A stretch of DNA of 64,000 nt from NCBI RefSeq assembly GCF_024168645.1, contig NZ_JALJWF010000001.1, positions 6,203,501 to 6,267,500 of the forward strand. Direction: 5' to 3'. Source of the stretch: Pseudomonas sp. GGS8. GTDB lineage: Bacteria > Pseudomonadota > Gammaproteobacteria > Pseudomonadales > Pseudomonadaceae. The notes under the pieces are model-generated. The model saw nothing but the letters and a program-made list of their open reading frames with translations, had not been told where the DNA came from and did no database searches. This document shows positions 39,872 to 50,462 of this stretch, one piece after another. The translations under genes were made by a program, and so were the position numbers. Within the stretch, counting starts at the first letter, position 1, and each line of letters opens with the position of its first letter.

Positions 39872-40377
39872 AGCTCCACCAGCAGGCAATGTTCGTAGGC
39901 TTGGGCCATGTAGCGCTTGATCGTGCGCTCCGAGACTTGCAGGCGCTCGGCGATCTCTTGATAGCCCAGGCCTTCGAGCTGGCTCCAAAGGAATGCCCGT
40001 CGCACCGGCCTCGGCAAGCCATCGAGCAATTCGTCGAGCGCTTGCAGGGTTTCCAGCAGGATCCAGCGCTGCTCGGGAGACGGCACACAGTCTTCGGGCA
40101 ACAGCGCCAACGCATTGAGGTAGGCCTGCTCCAGACTACGACGCTTGTAGAAGTTGGTCAGCAGGCGCTTACCGACGGTCGCCAGGTAGGCGCGGGGCTC
40201 TTGCAGGTCAGCGATACGCTGGGAGCTGGCGAGTAAACGCACGAACGTGTCTTGGCTCAGGTCCGCCGCATCGCTGCCATTGCTCATGCGTCGTCTCAAC
40301 CAGCTTTCCAGCCAGCCACGGTGATCGCGGTACAGGTCGTGGAAGGTTTGCCCCGTCGGCATCGCTGCATCACTCAT
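39868..40377 (-). CDS. FecI-type ECF sigma factor
   Basis: A 169-residue sigma factor. Region 2 is at residues about 10-80 (LYRDHRGWLESWLRRRMSNGSDAADLSQDTFVRLL) and region 4 at about 105-160 (LPRPVRRAFLWSQLEGLGYQEIAERLQVSERTIKRYMAQAY). The gene set sigma-FecR-receptor in one direction is the standard iron-starvation unit of Pseudomonas. A Fur-box-like site lies 32-50 bp before the start. It should direct transcription of the receptor gene. Confidence 0.93.
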   Translation of the reverse strand: MSDAAMPTGQTFHDLYRDHRGWLESWLRRRMSNGSDAADLSQDTFVRLLASSQRIADLQEPRAYLATVGKRLLTNFYKRRSLEQAYLNALALLPEDCVPSPEQRWILLETLQALDELLDGLPRPVRRAFLWSQLEGLGYQEIAERLQVSERTIKRYMAQAYEHCLLVEL

Positions 40378-40408
40378 CTATAGGAACCCTGCGCGAAGAA
40401 ATATTTTA

Positions 40409-40427
40409 AATGCGACTCATTCTAATT
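40409..40427 (-). promoter_or_regulatory. Probable Fur box before the sigma-factor gene
   Basis: AATTAGAATGAGTCGCATT on the minus strand resembles the 19-bp Fur consensus with its AATGA/TCATT core and is where iron control of fecI genes is expected. Confidence 0.6.
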
Positions 40428-40658
40428 AGTGCTGAGACGTCAAATAAAGCGCTTTGTGCGGTTTGCACCCGGTGAATACCTGAACAAATGAGCAATGGGC
40501 GGGAGATTCCGGCGTGCAGGCACCGGTTAATCAGGGCTGCGGGGGAATTGAGGGGACCTATCACGAATCGTCAAAATTCATTGCAGATCTGCGCCGGGAT
40601 GACGGATGCGAATCCCTGGGGGCCAAGGGAAAGGAGAGAAAAGCTAAATCGCAGACAC

Positions 40659-40686
40659 AAAAAACCCCGGCCTTTCGACCAGGGTC
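40659..40686 (-). terminator. Terminator of the tRNA operon
   Basis: ACCC-GG / CC-GGGT stem (with a bulge) followed by T6 on the minus strand; it lies 75 bp past the last tRNA-Asp. The other bases between 40428 and 40658 show no gene. Confidence 0.7.
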
Positions 40687-40760
40687 TTTGCTATCGACTC
40701 AAAGATAGCCAGCGGCTTTCTTTGTAGCTTCAAGGCGTTCAGTAGGCCTTGAAGCAGATA

Positions 40761-40837
40761 TGGCGCAGCGGACGGGACTCGAACCCGCGACCCCCGGCGT
40801 GACAGGCCGGTATTCTAACCGACTGAACTACCGCTGC
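40761..40837 (-). tRNA. tRNA-Asp (anticodon GTC), copy 2 of the operon
   Basis: A 77-nt cloverleaf with encoded CCA; acceptor stem GCAGCGG/CCGCTGC, anticodon GTC in GCCTGTCAC, T loop GGTTCGAGTC. Identical to the copy at 40931-41007. Confidence 0.96.
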
Positions 40838-40930
40838 GTATCGCTTTGGACTTACGTCCAGTTAAACCGTCTGACTGGAAAGCTTCGAGGCTTTTCAATC
40901 TCGAGGCAGGTAAACCTGACTCGGAAAATA

Positions 40931-41007
40931 TGGCGCAGCGGACGGGACTCGAACCCGCGACCCCCGGCGTGACAGGCCGGTATTCTAACCGACTGAACTA
41001 CCGCTGC
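40931..41007 (-). tRNA. tRNA-Asp (anticodon GTC), copy 1 of the operon
   Basis: Same sequence as the other tRNA-Asp, 93 bp upstream of it on the transcript. A tandem duplication. Confidence 0.96.
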
Positions 41008-41061
41008 GCGTCGGTGGAGGCTTTTCAGCTTCCCTCTTGCTTACACAAGAGTCTCAAGAGT

Positions 41062-41137
41062 TGGTGGGTGATGACGGGATCGAACCGCCGACATTCTGCT
41101 TGTAAGGCAGACGCTCTCCCAGCTGAGCTAATCACCC
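41062..41137 (-). tRNA. tRNA-Val (anticodon TAC)
   Basis: A 76-nt cloverleaf with encoded CCA; acceptor GGGTGAT/ATCACCC, anticodon loop CTTACAA. First tRNA of the Val-Asp-Asp operon. Confidence 0.96.
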
Positions 41138-41158
41138 TTTGCATCTCTGAGGCCGCGA

Positions 41159-41187
41159 AATTTACGCAGGTACCGAAGCTAAGTCAA
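41159..41187 (-). promoter_or_regulatory. Promoter of the tRNA-Val/Asp/Asp operon
   Basis: TTGACT and TAAATT on the minus strand, 17 bp apart, 21 bp before the tRNA-Val 5' end. Confidence 0.75.
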
Positions 41188-41258
41188 TACCCTGCTTGAA
41201 GTTTTTCTAAAAAAGACAAAATCGTGTCATTCCGGACGAGGTCGGCAACCGTCAGACC

Positions 41259-41345
41259 GCTTCCGCGAGCAGGCTTGCTCCCACTGTGGACCGCACTCGC
41301 AAGGCAACATGCTTTTTTATGTAGGAGCAAACCGGCTCCGGGCGG
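41259..41345. repeat. Degenerate REP-type repeats
   Basis: GCGAGCAGGCTTGCTCCCAC (41266-41285) is a Pseudomonas REP variant; a damaged inverted partner (GTAGGAGCAAACCGGCTCC) follows at 41321-41339. No gene is visible in 41188-41405. Confidence 0.65.
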
Positions 41346-41405
41346 CGAGCCGACGATGATGGCGACACATTCAACCTCAATGCTGGAGACAGCGCCCCTG
41401 CCCTG

Positions 41406-42182
41406 TTACTCGCTATAAATCATCTTCTTGGTCATGCCACCATCGACCACAAACTCCTGGCCCGTGACGAAACCAGCGTTCTTCGACAGTAACCAGGCCA
41501 CCATCGCCGCCACGTCTTCGACGGTCCCTACCCTGCCCGCCGGATGCTGCGCATGATCGGCGTCGGTCAGCGGTTCGGCGCGCCGCGCCGCTGGATCCCG
41601 CGCATCGATCCAGCCGGGGCTGACCGCATTGACGCGAATCTCTGGCCCCAAACTGATGGCCAAGGCGTGAGTCAGGGCCAACAAGCCGCCCTTGCTCGCC
41701 GCATAAGCCTCTGTGTCGGGTTCCGACTGCGCGGCGCGGGTCGAGGCCAGGTTGACGATGGCGCCGCTGTGAGCGCGCAGATACGGCGCACAGTGCTTGG
41801 CCAACAGCATCGGCCCACTGAGGTTCACCGCCAACACCCGGTTCCAGTAGGCCAGATCGAGGCTTTCCAGGGTGATGTTGTGCGGATCGGCCACCGCCGC
41901 ATTGCACACCAGCGCATCCAGACGCCCGAACTGTCCCAGCACCTCGGCCACACCCAGCGCCACCTGCGCTTCATTCGCGACATCCATGGCGATGAACCAG
42001 GCGTTTTCGCCGAGCACCTTCGCCACTTTCGAACCACGCTCGCGATCCAGATCGGTCAACACCACCTGCCAGCCTTCGCAGATCAGCCAGGCCGCAATGC
42101 CCAAGCCAATACCGCGCGCGGCACCGGTGACCAGCGCGACGCGGCCATGAGTGCCCATGGTCGGCGTCGACAACTCGATCAC
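41406..42182 (-). CDS. Short-chain dehydrogenase/reductase
   Basis: A 258-residue SDR enzyme with the NAD(P) motif TGAARGIG (about residues 20-27), NAAVADP, the catalytic Ser in NLAST (about 148), and YAASKGG (Tyr about 161, Lys 165). PGW and a C-terminal [14 protein letters not shown] are typical. It overlaps metZ by four bases, as in other Pseudomonas genomes; substrate is unknown. The coupling to metZ suggests a linked metabolic role, but none is established by the sequence. Confidence 0.88.
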   Translation of the reverse strand: MIELSTPTMGTHGRVALVTGAARGIGLGIAAWLICEGWQVVLTDLDRERGSKVAKVLGENAWFIAMDVANEAQVALGVAEVLGQFGRLDALVCNAAVADPHNITLESLDLAYWNRVLAVNLSGPMLLAKHCAPYLRAHSGAIVNLASTRAAQSEPDTEAYAASKGGLLALTHALAISLGPEIRVNAVSPGWIDARDPAARRAEPLTDADHAQHPAGRVGTVEDVAAMVAWLLSKNAGFVTGQEFVVDGGMTKKMIYSE

Positions 42183-43390
42183 AAGGCAGCCAACCCGCGC
42201 GCCAGATCGGCTTGCAGGTCTGCCACGTCCTCAAGACCGACCGCAATGCGGATCAGGCTGTCACGAATCCCCGCTGCTTCACGCTCTTGCGGCGCCAGAC
42301 GGCCGTGAGAGGTGGTGCTCGGGTGCGTGATGGTGGTTTTGCTATCGCCCAGGTTGGCGGTGATGGAGATCAGACGAGTCGCATCGATAAAGCGCCACGC
42401 GCCCTCTTTGCCACCCTTGACCTCGAAACTCACGACCGCACCGAAGCCCTTCTGCTGACGCTGGGCCAGTTCATGCTGCGGATGGCTCTTGAGGCCGGCG
42501 TAATGGACTTTCTCGATGCCGTCCTGCTGCTCCAGCCACTCGGCCAGTTGCTGGGCATTGGCGCAATGCGCCTTCATACGCAGGCTCAGCGTTTCCAGGC
42601 CCTTGAGGAAGATCCAGGCATTGAACGGACTCAGGGTCGGCCCGGCGGTGCGCAGGAAACCGACGACTTCTTTCATCTGCTCGCTGCGACCCGCCACGAC
42701 ACCACCCATGCAACGACCCTGGCCATCGATGAACTTGGTTGCCGAGTGCACGACAATGTCCGCGCCCAGCTTCAGTGGCTGCTGCAGCGCAGGCGTGCAG
42801 AAGCAGTTATCGACCACCAGCATCGCGCCCTTGGCGTGAGCAATTTCCGACAGCGCGGTGATGTCCACCAGCTCGGCCAGCGGGTTGGACGGCGATTCTA
42901 CAAAGAGCAATTTGGTGTTGGCCTTGATCGCCGCATCCCAGCCGGACAAGTCCGCCAGCGGTACGTAATCGACCTCGATACCGAAGCGCTTGAAATACTT
43001 CTCGAACAAACTGATGGTCGAACCGAACACGCTGCGCGACACCAGCACGTGATCGCCGGCACTGCACAGGCTCATCACCACCGCCATGATTGCGGCCATG
43101 CCAGTTGCCGTGGCCACGGCTTGCTCGGCGCTTTCCAGCGCAGCAATACGTTCTTCGAACGAGCGCACAGTCGGGTTGGTGTAACGCGAGTAAACGTTGC
43201 CCGGCACTTCACCGGCAAAACGCGCAGCCGCGTCGGCGGCGGTACGGAATACGTAGCTGGAAGTGAAGAACATCGGATCACCGTGTTCGCCTTCCGGCGT
43301 GCGGTGCTGACCGGCGCGTACGGCCAGGGTATCGAACGCTACGCCTTCAAGGTCGCTGTCCAGCCGACCGGCATCCCAATCCTGACTCAT
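42179..43390 (-). CDS. metZ: O-succinylhomoserine sulfhydrylase
   Basis: A 403-residue PLP enzyme of the Cys/Met metabolism family. The PLP lysine is in [12 protein letters not shown] (about residue 209), after [13 protein letters not shown] with the conserved Asp; SRYTNPT and the C-terminal [13 protein letters not shown] are present. MetZ converts O-succinylhomoserine with sulfide to homocysteine, the direct sulfhydrylation route of methionine synthesis in Pseudomonas. It follows purF by 67 bp with a hairpin between. Confidence 0.93.
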   Translation of the reverse strand: MSQDWDAGRLDSDLEGVAFDTLAVRAGQHRTPEGEHGDPMFFTSSYVFRTAADAAARFAGEVPGNVYSRYTNPTVRSFEERIAALESAEQAVATATGMAAIMAVVMSLCSAGDHVLVSRSVFGSTISLFEKYFKRFGIEVDYVPLADLSGWDAAIKANTKLLFVESPSNPLAELVDITALSEIAHAKGAMLVVDNCFCTPALQQPLKLGADIVVHSATKFIDGQGRCMGGVVAGRSEQMKEVVGFLRTAGPTLSPFNAWIFLKGLETLSLRMKAHCANAQQLAEWLEQQDGIEKVHYAGLKSHPQHELAQRQQKGFGAVVSFEVKGGKEGAWRFIDATRLISITANLGDSKTTITHPSTTSHGRLAPQEREAAGIRDSLIRIAVGLEDVADLQADLARGLAAL

Positions 43391-43431
43391 GCTGTCACTC
43401 CTTGCCTTGCTCTTTATTTAGTAGATACAAA

Positions 43432-43451
43432 ACCGGCCCCTCAGGGCCGGT
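43432..43451 (-). terminator. Hairpin between purF and metZ
   Basis: ACCGGCCC / GGGCCGGT perfect 8-bp stem, 4-base loop, followed on the minus strand by TTTTG. A weak terminator, allowing some readthrough from purF. Confidence 0.7.
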
Positions 43452-43457
43452 AGTTAC

Positions 43458-44963
43458 TCAGTTGTTGTACAGATCAATGATCGCACTGACTGCCTGGGTC
43501 TTGACCTTGGAGGCATCGTTGCGTGCCTGCTCGATCTTGTTCAGGTAAGCCTCGTCGACGTCGCCGGTGACGTACTGGCCGTCGAACACCGCGCAATCGA
43601 ACTTGTCGATCTTGATCTTGCCGCCACCGACGGCTTCGATCAAGTCAGGCAGGTCCTGATAGATCAACCAGTCAGCACCGATCAGGTCGGCCACGTCCTG
43701 GGTCGAACGGTTGTGGGCGATCAGCTCGTGAGCGCTCGGCATGTCGATGCCGTAGACGTTCGGGTAACGCACCGCCGGTGCCGCGGAGCAGAAATAGACG
43801 TTCTTGGCGCCGGCTTCGCGAGCCATCTGGATGATCTGCTTGCAAGTGGTGCCGCGAACGATGGAGTCGTCCACCAGCATCACGTTCTTGCCGCGGAACT
43901 CCAGTTCGATGGCGTTGAGCTTCTGGCGTACGGATTTTTTCCGTGCAGCCTGACCTGGCATGATGAAGGTCCGGCCGATGTAGCGGTTCTTCACGAAGCC
44001 TTCGCGGAACTTGACGCCCAGGTGGTTCGCCAGCTCCAGGGCCGCGGTGCGGCTGGTGTCCGGAATCGGGATGACCACGTCGATGTCGTGATCCGGACGC
44101 TCGCGCAGGATCTTCTCAGCGAGCTTCTCACCCATGCGCAGGCGGGCTTTGTAAACCGAGACGCCGTCGATGATCGAGTCCGGACGCGCCAGGTAGACGT
44201 GTTCGAAGATGCATGGAGTCAGAGACGGATTGGTCGCGCACTGACGGGTGTGCAGCTTGCCGTCTTCAGTGATGTAGACCGCTTCGCCCGGAGCCAGGTC
44301 GCGAATCAGGGTGAAACCGAGCACGTCCAGGGAGACACTTTCGGAGGCGATCATGTACTCGACGCCTTCGTCGGTGTGACGCTGACCGAAGACGATCGGG
44401 CGGATGCCGTGCGGATCGCGGAAACCGACGATGCCGTAACCGGTCACCATCGCCACGACCGCGTAACCACCGACGCAACGGTTGTGCACGTCGGTGACTG
44501 CCGCGAACACGTCTTCTTCAGTCGGCTGCAACTTGCCACGCTGGGCCAGCTCGTGTGCGAACACATTGAGCAGCACTTCCGAATCGGAGTTGGTGTTGAC
44601 GTGGCGCAGGTCAGATTCGTAAATCTCCTTGGCCAGTTGTTCAACGTTGGTCAGGTTACCGTTGTGCGCCAAGGTGATGCCGTACGGCGAGTTGACGTAA
44701 AACGGTTGAGCTTCGGCCGAGGTCGAGCTGCCCGCAGTCGGATAACGCACATGGCCAATGCCCATGTGCCCGACCAGACGCTGCATGTGACGCTGATGGA
44801 ACACGTCACGTACCAGGCCATTGTCCTTGCGCAGAAATAACCGGCCGTCGTGGCTGGTCACAATACCGGCAGCGTCCTGGCCGCGGTGCTGGAGGACGGT
44901 TAGCGCGTCATACAGCGCCTGATTGACGTTCGACTTACCGACGATACCGACGATGCCACACAT
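43458..44963 (-). CDS. purF: Amidophosphoribosyltransferase
   Basis: A 501-residue enzyme making 5-phosphoribosylamine from PRPP and glutamine, the first step of purine synthesis. It starts MCGIVGIVG, so Cys2 is the glutaminase nucleophile after Met removal; this decides ATG 44963 over an ATG nine bases upstream. The PRPP motif [13 protein letters not shown] is at about 360-372. No Cys cluster for an iron-sulfur centre is evident. It lies after cvpA, its usual partner. Confidence 0.96.
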   Translation of the reverse strand: MCGIVGIVGKSNVNQALYDALTVLQHRGQDAAGIVTSHDGRLFLRKDNGLVRDVFHQRHMQRLVGHMGIGHVRYPTAGSSTSAEAQPFYVNSPYGITLAHNGNLTNVEQLAKEIYESDLRHVNTNSDSEVLLNVFAHELAQRGKLQPTEEDVFAAVTDVHNRCVGGYAVVAMVTGYGIVGFRDPHGIRPIVFGQRHTDEGVEYMIASESVSLDVLGFTLIRDLAPGEAVYITEDGKLHTRQCATNPSLTPCIFEHVYLARPDSIIDGVSVYKARLRMGEKLAEKILRERPDHDIDVVIPIPDTSRTAALELANHLGVKFREGFVKNRYIGRTFIMPGQAARKKSVRQKLNAIELEFRGKNVMLVDDSIVRGTTCKQIIQMAREAGAKNVYFCSAAPAVRYPNVYGIDMPSAHELIAHNRSTQDVADLIGADWLIYQDLPDLIEAVGGGKIKIDKFDCAVFDGQYVTGDVDEAYLNKIEQARNDASKVKTQAVSAIIDLYNN

Positions 44964-45004
44964 GCGACGCAACCCCTACTTAATGGATCTGAACTGAACA
45001 CAAC

Positions 45005-45565
45005 TCACTGAGGCGTTTTGGCCGTCGGCAAGAGGTGCTCCTTGAACGGAATATCAGCGGGTACGCTGATTCCGCTGGCAAGCCACTGACTGCTCCACCC
45101 GAGGATCAGGTTTTTGGACCAGTCTGCGACCAATAGAAATTTTGGCACGAGCTGTGACTCTTGCCACCACCCGTCCTGCTGTACCGGCCCCAGGCTCAAC
45201 AGCCCGACCGCCACGACCACCAGCAGCACGCCACGCGCCCCGCCGAAAGCCATGCCGAGGAATCGATCGGTCCCGGATAGCCCGGTGACGCGAACCAACT
45301 CGCCGATAAGATAATTGATCATTGCGCCTACGATTAAAGTGGCGACAAACATGATGGCACAGCCCGTGATCACACGAGCCGACGGCGTAGCAATGTATCC
45401 GCCAAGGTACTCGGACAATGAACCACCGAACATCCAGGCAACGACTCCTGCGATGATCCAGGTCAGCAGCGAGAGTGCTTCCTTGACGAAGCCGCGGCTC
45501 AGACTGATCAAAGCGGAGATGGCGATGATTGCAACGATCGCCCAGTCAACCCAGGTAAATGGCAC
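45005..45565 (-). CDS. cvpA: CvpA family membrane protein
   Basis: A 186-residue inner-membrane protein with four hydrophobic segments (about residues 7-22, 31-48, 63-85 and 100-122), starting MPFTWVDWAIVAIIAISALISL, the CvpA hallmark. The conserved GTDRFLGMAFGGARGVL loop is present. CvpA homologues are needed for envelope stress or bile resistance; the older colicin V name reflects E. coli. It is 41 bp upstream of purF. Confidence 0.93.
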   Translation of the reverse strand: MPFTWVDWAIVAIIAISALISLSRGFVKEALSLLTWIIAGVVAWMFGGSLSEYLGGYIATPSARVITGCAIMFVATLIVGAMINYLIGELVRVTGLSGTDRFLGMAFGGARGVLLVVVAVGLLSLGPVQQDGWWQESQLVPKFLLVADWSKNLILGWSSQWLASGISVPADIPFKEHLLPTAKTPQ

Positions 45566-45663
45566 AGTGCAGCCTACAGAAAGATGAGGCGGCGCATTTT
45601 AGCAGAGCCCATGGCTGTCGGTAAGCTGAGATTGTCAGTGCTTTTCAAATCAGGGTGATAGTT

Positions 45664-46326
45664 TTAACCGCGCTCAGGCTGGAAACGCACCACAAAACCC
45701 TTGAGGTTCTGCTGGCGACTCAACAAGTCACGCAGACGATCGGCTTCCGCACGCTCGATCAGCGGCCCGACGAACACCCGATTCTTGCCCTCAGAGGAAC
45801 GGATATAGGCGTTATAGCCCTGGCTGCGCAGGGTTTTTTGCAGACTTTCAGCGCTCTCGCGACTCGACAGGCTGGCCAGTTGCACCGACCAGCTGACCGA
45901 CAGGCCATTGGCATCGACGCGACTTGGGATGGAGACCGGCTTGGTCGGTGCGACCGCGATAGGCTGGGCAGGTGCCGGTACAGGCTTGGCAACTGGCGCG
46001 GCTGGCGGCGTGACCGGTTTGGCTGCCGGTGGCGCCGGCGCCACGGGAGCAGTTGGCGCAATCGCTATCGCCGGTTCTTGCTGTTCGGCAATATCGTCAT
46101 CGCTTGGCACAGGCTCTTGCGGCAATGCCTGCGGTTCAGGCACCGCCACCGACTCGATCTGCACTTGCGCCACCGAGGGAGCATGTGGCGCAGCAGGCGC
46201 GTCGACCGTTACCCGGCGCTGTTCGTCCTGGCGGGAAAACAGCATCGGCAGGAAGATCACCGCCAGCGCCACCAGCACCAGAGCACCGACCATGCGCTGC
46301 TTGTATGCCTTATCCAGCAAAGCCAT
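45664..46326 (-). CDS. dedD: DedD-like SPOR-domain protein
   Basis: A 220-residue protein: short cytoplasmic tail, one membrane helix (VGALVLVALAVIFLPMLF), a long Pro/Ala/Val-rich periplasmic linker (about 40-140) and a C-terminal SPOR domain (about 145-220: WSVQLASLSSRESAESLQKTL, then NRVFVGPL) that binds denuded septal peptidoglycan. DedD helps cell division. ATG 46326 overlaps folC by 17 bp; the longer frame belongs to the folC region. Confidence 0.88.
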   Translation of the reverse strand: MALLDKAYKQRMVGALVLVALAVIFLPMLFSRQDEQRRVTVDAPAAPHAPSVAQVQIESVAVPEPQALPQEPVPSDDDIAEQQEPAIAIAPTAPVAPAPPAAKPVTPPAAPVAKPVPAPAQPIAVAPTKPVSIPSRVDANGLSVSWSVQLASLSSRESAESLQKTLRSQGYNAYIRSSEGKNRVFVGPLIERAEADRLRDLLSRQQNLKGFVVRFQPERG

Positions 46327-47617
46327 TTGCCGCTTCCTCCGTGGAGTGCCGGGCCAGCCATTCAAGGGCCTCGGCAACACAATAAAATGATCCGAACAAC
46401 AGAATCTCGTCGTCGCCCGTCGCCTGCGCGCACTGCCCTTCCAGGGCGGCGGCCACGCTGTCATAAGACGTTACCGAGGCGCCAAGGTCCTGCAACGCCG
46501 CGTGCAACTGAGCAACCGGCCGTGCCCGCGGCGAATCCAGCGGTGCGACAGCCCAATGCTGGACACTAGCATTCAATTCACCGACAACACCATCCAGATC
46601 CTTGTCCGCCAACAACCCGAACACCGCCAGACGCTTACCTGCCGGTGGTCGGCTGGCCAGACGCCGGGCCAGATATTCTGCCGCGTGGGGGTTGTGCCCC
46701 ACGTCCAGCAGTAGATTCAGACGCTTGCCTTGCCAGTCGAACTGCCGACGATCAAGACGACCGACGATCCGCGTCGCTTTCAACGCTTCAATAATCTGCG
46801 CATCCACCCAAGGCAAACCGAGCAGCAGGTAAGCCTGCAACGCCAGTGCGGCGTTTTCCATCGGCAGATCGAGCAATGGCAGATCGTGCAATTCGACCGC
46901 ACGCCCTTGGGCGTCAACACCGCGCCATTGCCAGTTGTGATCAGTGATACCGAGGTCGAAATCGCGCCCACGCAGGAAAAACGGGCAATTGAGCTCGCGC
47001 ACCTTATCCAGCAGAGGTTGAGGGGGATTCAGATCGCCGCACAGCGCAGGCGCACCCTGGCGGAAGATCCCAGCCTTTTCGAAAGCCACGGATTCGCGAG
47101 TATCACCCAGGTAATCCGCATGGTCGACACCAATGCTGGTGACCAGCGCGATATCGGCATCCACCACGTTGACCGTGTCCAGACGCCCGCCCAGGCCAAC
47201 TTCCAGCACCACCGCATCGAGAGCGGCCTGCTGAAACAGCCAGAACGCCGCCAGAGTGCCCATTTCGAAGTAAGTCAGGGACGTCTCGCCACGACCCGCC
47301 TCCACCGCAGCAAAGGCTTCGCACAGCTGCGCGTCAGTGGCTTCAACGCCATTGACCTGCACCCGCTCGTTGTAACGCAGCAGGTGCGGAGAATTGTAGA
47401 CACCCACGTTCAGGCCCTGCTCCCGCAGCAATGAAGCCACGAATGCGCAGGTAGACCCCTTGCCGTTGGTGCCGGTGACCGTAATCACCCGAGGCGCCGG
47501 CTTGCCCAGTCCCATGCGGGACGCTACCTGTTGCGAACGCTCCAGCCCCATGTCGATGGCCGAAGGATGCAACTGTTCAAGGTAGGCGAGCCACTCGCCA
47601 AGGGTGCGCTCGATCAT
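46310..47617 (-). CDS. folC: Bifunctional folylpolyglutamate/dihydrofolate synthase
   Basis: A 435-residue Mur-ligase-like enzyme. The P-loop [11 protein letters not shown] is at about residues 45-55; [15 protein letters not shown] and the FEKAGIFR motif (about 170) follow, with [11 protein letters not shown] near 305. It adds glutamates to folate and makes dihydrofolate. It overlaps accD by four bases and dedD by 17. Confidence 0.95.
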   Translation of the reverse strand: MIERTLGEWLAYLEQLHPSAIDMGLERSQQVASRMGLGKPAPRVITVTGTNGKGSTCAFVASLLREQGLNVGVYNSPHLLRYNERVQVNGVEATDAQLCEAFAAVEAGRGETSLTYFEMGTLAAFWLFQQAALDAVVLEVGLGGRLDTVNVVDADIALVTSIGVDHADYLGDTRESVAFEKAGIFRQGAPALCGDLNPPQPLLDKVRELNCPFFLRGRDFDLGITDHNWQWRGVDAQGRAVELHDLPLLDLPMENAALALQAYLLLGLPWVDAQIIEALKATRIVGRLDRRQFDWQGKRLNLLLDVGHNPHAAEYLARRLASRPPAGKRLAVFGLLADKDLDGVVGELNASVQHWAVAPLDSPRARPVAQLHAALQDLGASVTSYDSVAAALEGQCAQATGDDEILLFGSFYCVAEALEWLARHSTEEAANGFAG

Positions 47618-48534
47618 AGGTTCGCAGGTACCGGCGGGACCACGATCGGCTCGACTGGCGCGGCGACGAATTTAGGCGTCGGCTTGCCGGTCAGTTGTGC
47701 CAGCAGGTTGCCCAGACGCGGACGCAGTTCCTGACGGTGAATGATCATGTCGATCGCACCGTGCTCCAGCAGGAACTCGCTACGCTGGAAGCCTTCCGGC
47801 AGTTTTTCGCGAACGGTTTGCTCGATCACGCGCGGACCGGCGAAACCGATCAAGGCTTTCGGCTCACCGACGATCACGTCGCCGAGCATCGCCAGACTGG
47901 CAGAAACACCGCCGTAGACCGGGTCGGTCAGCACCGAGATGAACGGGATGCCTTCTTCGCGCAGACGTGCCAGCACCGCGGAGGTCTTGGCCATTTGCAT
48001 CAGGGAGATCAGCGCTTCCTGCATCCGTGCACCACCGGAAGCGGAGAAGCAGATCATCGGGCAACGGTTTTCCAGGGCGTAGTTGGCGGCGCGTACAAAG
48101 CGCTCACCGACGATGGCGCCCATCGAGCCACCCATGAAGGAGAACTCGAAGGCCGATACCACGACCGGCATGCCCAGCAAGGTGCCGCTCATGGAGATCA
48201 GTGCGTCTTTTTCGCCGGTCTGCTTTTGCGCAGCGGTCAGGCGATCCTTGTACTTCTTGCCGTCGCGGAATTTCAGACGGTCAACCGGCTCCAGGTCCGC
48301 GCCCAGTTCGGCACGACCTTCAGCGTCGAGGAAGATGTCGATACGGGCGCGTGCGCCGATACGCATGTGGTGGTTGCACTTGGGGCAAACGTCCAGGGTT
48401 TTTTCCAGCTCCGGACGATACAGCACCGCCTCGCAAGACGGGCATTTGTGCCACAGACCTTCAGGCACCGAGCTCTTCTTGACCTCGGAACGCATGATCG
48501 AAGGGATCAGTTTGTCTACTAACCAGTTGCTCAT
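47614..48534 (-). CDS. accD: Acetyl-CoA carboxylase, carboxyltransferase beta subunit
   Basis: A 306-residue protein. [20 protein letters not shown] is the usual start; the zinc ribbon follows ([11 protein letters not shown] ... [10 protein letters not shown], four Cys at about 29-51), then the crotonase-like carboxyltransferase domain with [13 protein letters not shown] and [10 protein letters not shown]. It transfers carboxyl from biotin to acetyl-CoA for fatty acid synthesis. The C-terminal tail is Pro/Val-rich. It precedes folC. Confidence 0.96.
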   Translation of the reverse strand: MSNWLVDKLIPSIMRSEVKKSSVPEGLWHKCPSCEAVLYRPELEKTLDVCPKCNHHMRIGARARIDIFLDAEGRAELGADLEPVDRLKFRDGKKYKDRLTAAQKQTGEKDALISMSGTLLGMPVVVSAFEFSFMGGSMGAIVGERFVRAANYALENRCPMICFSASGGARMQEALISLMQMAKTSAVLARLREEGIPFISVLTDPVYGGVSASLAMLGDVIVGEPKALIGFAGPRVIEQTVREKLPEGFQRSEFLLEHGAIDMIIHRQELRPRLGNLLAQLTGKPTPKFVAAPVEPIVVPPVPANL

Positions 48535-48745
48535 GCTTTCTTTCTCCAGTACCGGCGGCCCGAACGCTCTGGTTCGCAGCCCCGCGTATGCCCTTGAGCT
48601 AAATTCATGTGTATAGCGATGATCGATGGATTGCCGGGTCAGCGAGACGCGACCTGCGTACAACCCAAAAACTCTCAGCCATGCCTGCTTTGTGCAGGTG
48701 CACCTCTTTTGTACAGAGCAGTGGACGGCGGCAGTCTGCCAGCCG

Positions 48746-49378
48746 TCACATCAACGATGTGCTACCGCGTACCGCTTTGATGAATGCCTGGATCTTTGCG
48801 TGATCCTTGATGCCCTTGCTCGCCTCTACCCCTCCGCTGACGTCCACCGCGTAAGGCCGAACCCGGGCAATCGCCTCGGCGACGTTGTCCGGTGTCAAGC
48901 CACCCGCGAGGATGATCGGCATGCTCAAGCCTTGCGGTATCAATGACCAGTCGAAGGCTTCACCGGTTCCACCGGGGACACCTTCGACATAGGTGTCGAG
49001 CAAAATACCGCTGGCGCTTGGGTATGCATCACAAGCTGCCGCGATGTCATCCCCGGCCTTGACCCGCAATGCCTTGATGTACGGTCGGCGCCAGCCTTCA
49101 CAATCAGCGGCGGTTTCGTCGCCATGGAACTGCAACAGGTCCAGCGGCACCGCGTCGAGGATTTCCCCCAACTCGCAGCGACTGGCATTGACGAACAAGC
49201 CTACGGTGGTCACGAACGGCGGCAAGGCCTTGATGATCGCCCTCGCCTGTTGGAACGTCACCGCCCGCGGGCTTTTGGCATAGAACACAAACCCGATGGC
49301 ATCGGCCCCGGCCTCGACCGCCGCCAACGCATCCTCTATGCGGGTAATCCCACAAATCTTGCTGCGAACGGCCGACAT
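48746..49378 (-). CDS. trpF: Phosphoribosylanthranilate isomerase
   Basis: A 210-residue TIM-barrel enzyme of tryptophan synthesis. It has the N-terminal KICGITR with the catalytic Cys, [10 protein letters not shown], and the phosphate-binding [17 protein letters not shown] plus DVSGGVE with the catalytic Asp. It is 211 bp before accD; the gap has no gene. Confidence 0.95.
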   Translation of the reverse strand: MSAVRSKICGITRIEDALAAVEAGADAIGFVFYAKSPRAVTFQQARAIIKALPPFVTTVGLFVNASRCELGEILDAVPLDLLQFHGDETAADCEGWRRPYIKALRVKAGDDIAAACDAYPSASGILLDTYVEGVPGGTGEAFDWSLIPQGLSMPIILAGGLTPDNVAEAIARVRPYAVDVSGGVEASKGIKDHAKIQAFIKAVRGSTSLM

Positions 49379-49441
49379 GTCGATAGAACCTCAGGGCAAA
49401 TCCGGGAAAGTTCCGGATGGTAACAAAAGCGCTCGAAGGCG

Positions 49442-50266
49442 TCAGCCGTCAAGTTCCGAGAAACCGGTAAGGAAGTGTGGGCCGATGTAACGCTCGGGCA
49501 ATTCGAATTCATCGCGATACTCGACCTGCACCAGATACAGGCCAAACGGATGGGCCGTCACCCCACCGGAACGACGAACGCGACTCTCCAGTACCTCTTT
49601 CATCCATTCCACAGGACGCTCGCCAGCACCGATGGTCATCAAGACGCCGGCGATGTTGCGCACCATGTGGTGCAGGAACGCACTGGCACGGATATCCAGC
49701 ACGATCATTTTGCCATGGCGGGTAACGCGCAGGTGATGCAGCTCCTTGATCGGCGACTTGGCCTGACACTGGCCGGCACGGAATGCGCTGAAGTCATGGG
49801 TACCGACCAGATACTGAGCGGCCTCGGACATGCGCTCGACGTCCAGCGGGCGGTGGTTCCAGGTGATCTCTTCGTTCAGGTGCGCCGGGCGGATCTGATC
49901 GTTGTAGATCACATAGCGATAGCGCCGGGCGATGGCTTTGAACCGTGCATGGAAATGCGCCGGCATGACCTTGGCCCAACTGACGCTGATGTCGTGCGGC
50001 AAGTTGATGTTGGCACCCATGACCCAAGCCTTCATCGACCGCTCTACCTGAGTGTCGAAATGCACCACTTGGCCGCAAGCATGCACACCGGCGTCGGTAC
50101 GCCCGGCGCAATGCAGCGACACAGGTGAGTCGGCGACTTTGGACAAGGCCTTTTCAAGAAGCTCCTGCACCGTGTCCACACCGGAGGCCTGACGTTGCCA
50201 GCCGCGATAACGCGAACCTTTGTACTCAACGCCCAACGCGATCCGGAAAAAGCCGTCGGCCGCCAT
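49442..50266 (-). CDS. truA: tRNA pseudouridine(38-40) synthase
   Basis: A 274-residue pseudouridine synthase acting on the anticodon arm of tRNAs. The catalytic Asp is in CAGRTDAGVHA (about residue 54), and the C-terminal AFLHHMVRNIAGVL and YLVQVEY are family-typical. I start at MAADGFFRIALGVEYKGSRY; a TTG 33 bases earlier is possible. Confidence 0.95.
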   Translation of the reverse strand: MAADGFFRIALGVEYKGSRYRGWQRQASGVDTVQELLEKALSKVADSPVSLHCAGRTDAGVHACGQVVHFDTQVERSMKAWVMGANINLPHDISVSWAKVMPAHFHARFKAIARRYRYVIYNDQIRPAHLNEEITWNHRPLDVERMSEAAQYLVGTHDFSAFRAGQCQAKSPIKELHHLRVTRHGKMIVLDIRASAFLHHMVRNIAGVLMTIGAGERPVEWMKEVLESRVRRSGGVTAHPFGLYLVQVEYRDEFELPERYIGPHFLTGFSELDG

Positions 50267-50415
50267 TTCGGCGGCCGGATTATCTATATTTGCCAAGGGG
50301 TGACAGCCTGCTGATCTACGCAAAGGCAGGCATTATAAGGCCGTCGGACCGGGATACCAGTCTAACTGTGACACGGCATTGAACGTACCAACCCCATCGC
50401 ATCCCCCAAACAAAA

Positions 50416-50445
50416 ACGGCAGCCTTGATGGGCTGCCGTTTTGTT
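50416..50445. terminator. Terminator after fimV
   Basis: ACGGCAGCC / GGCTGCCGT perfect 9-bp stem with a six-base loop, T and A runs on both sides. It lies 18 bp past the fimV stop. Confidence 0.9.
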
Positions 50446-50462
50446 TACACCTTACCGACGAT

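Noticed and set aside
46000..46060. GCCGG-rich repeats in dedD
   Set aside because: They encode the Pro/Ala linker between the membrane helix and the SPOR domain.
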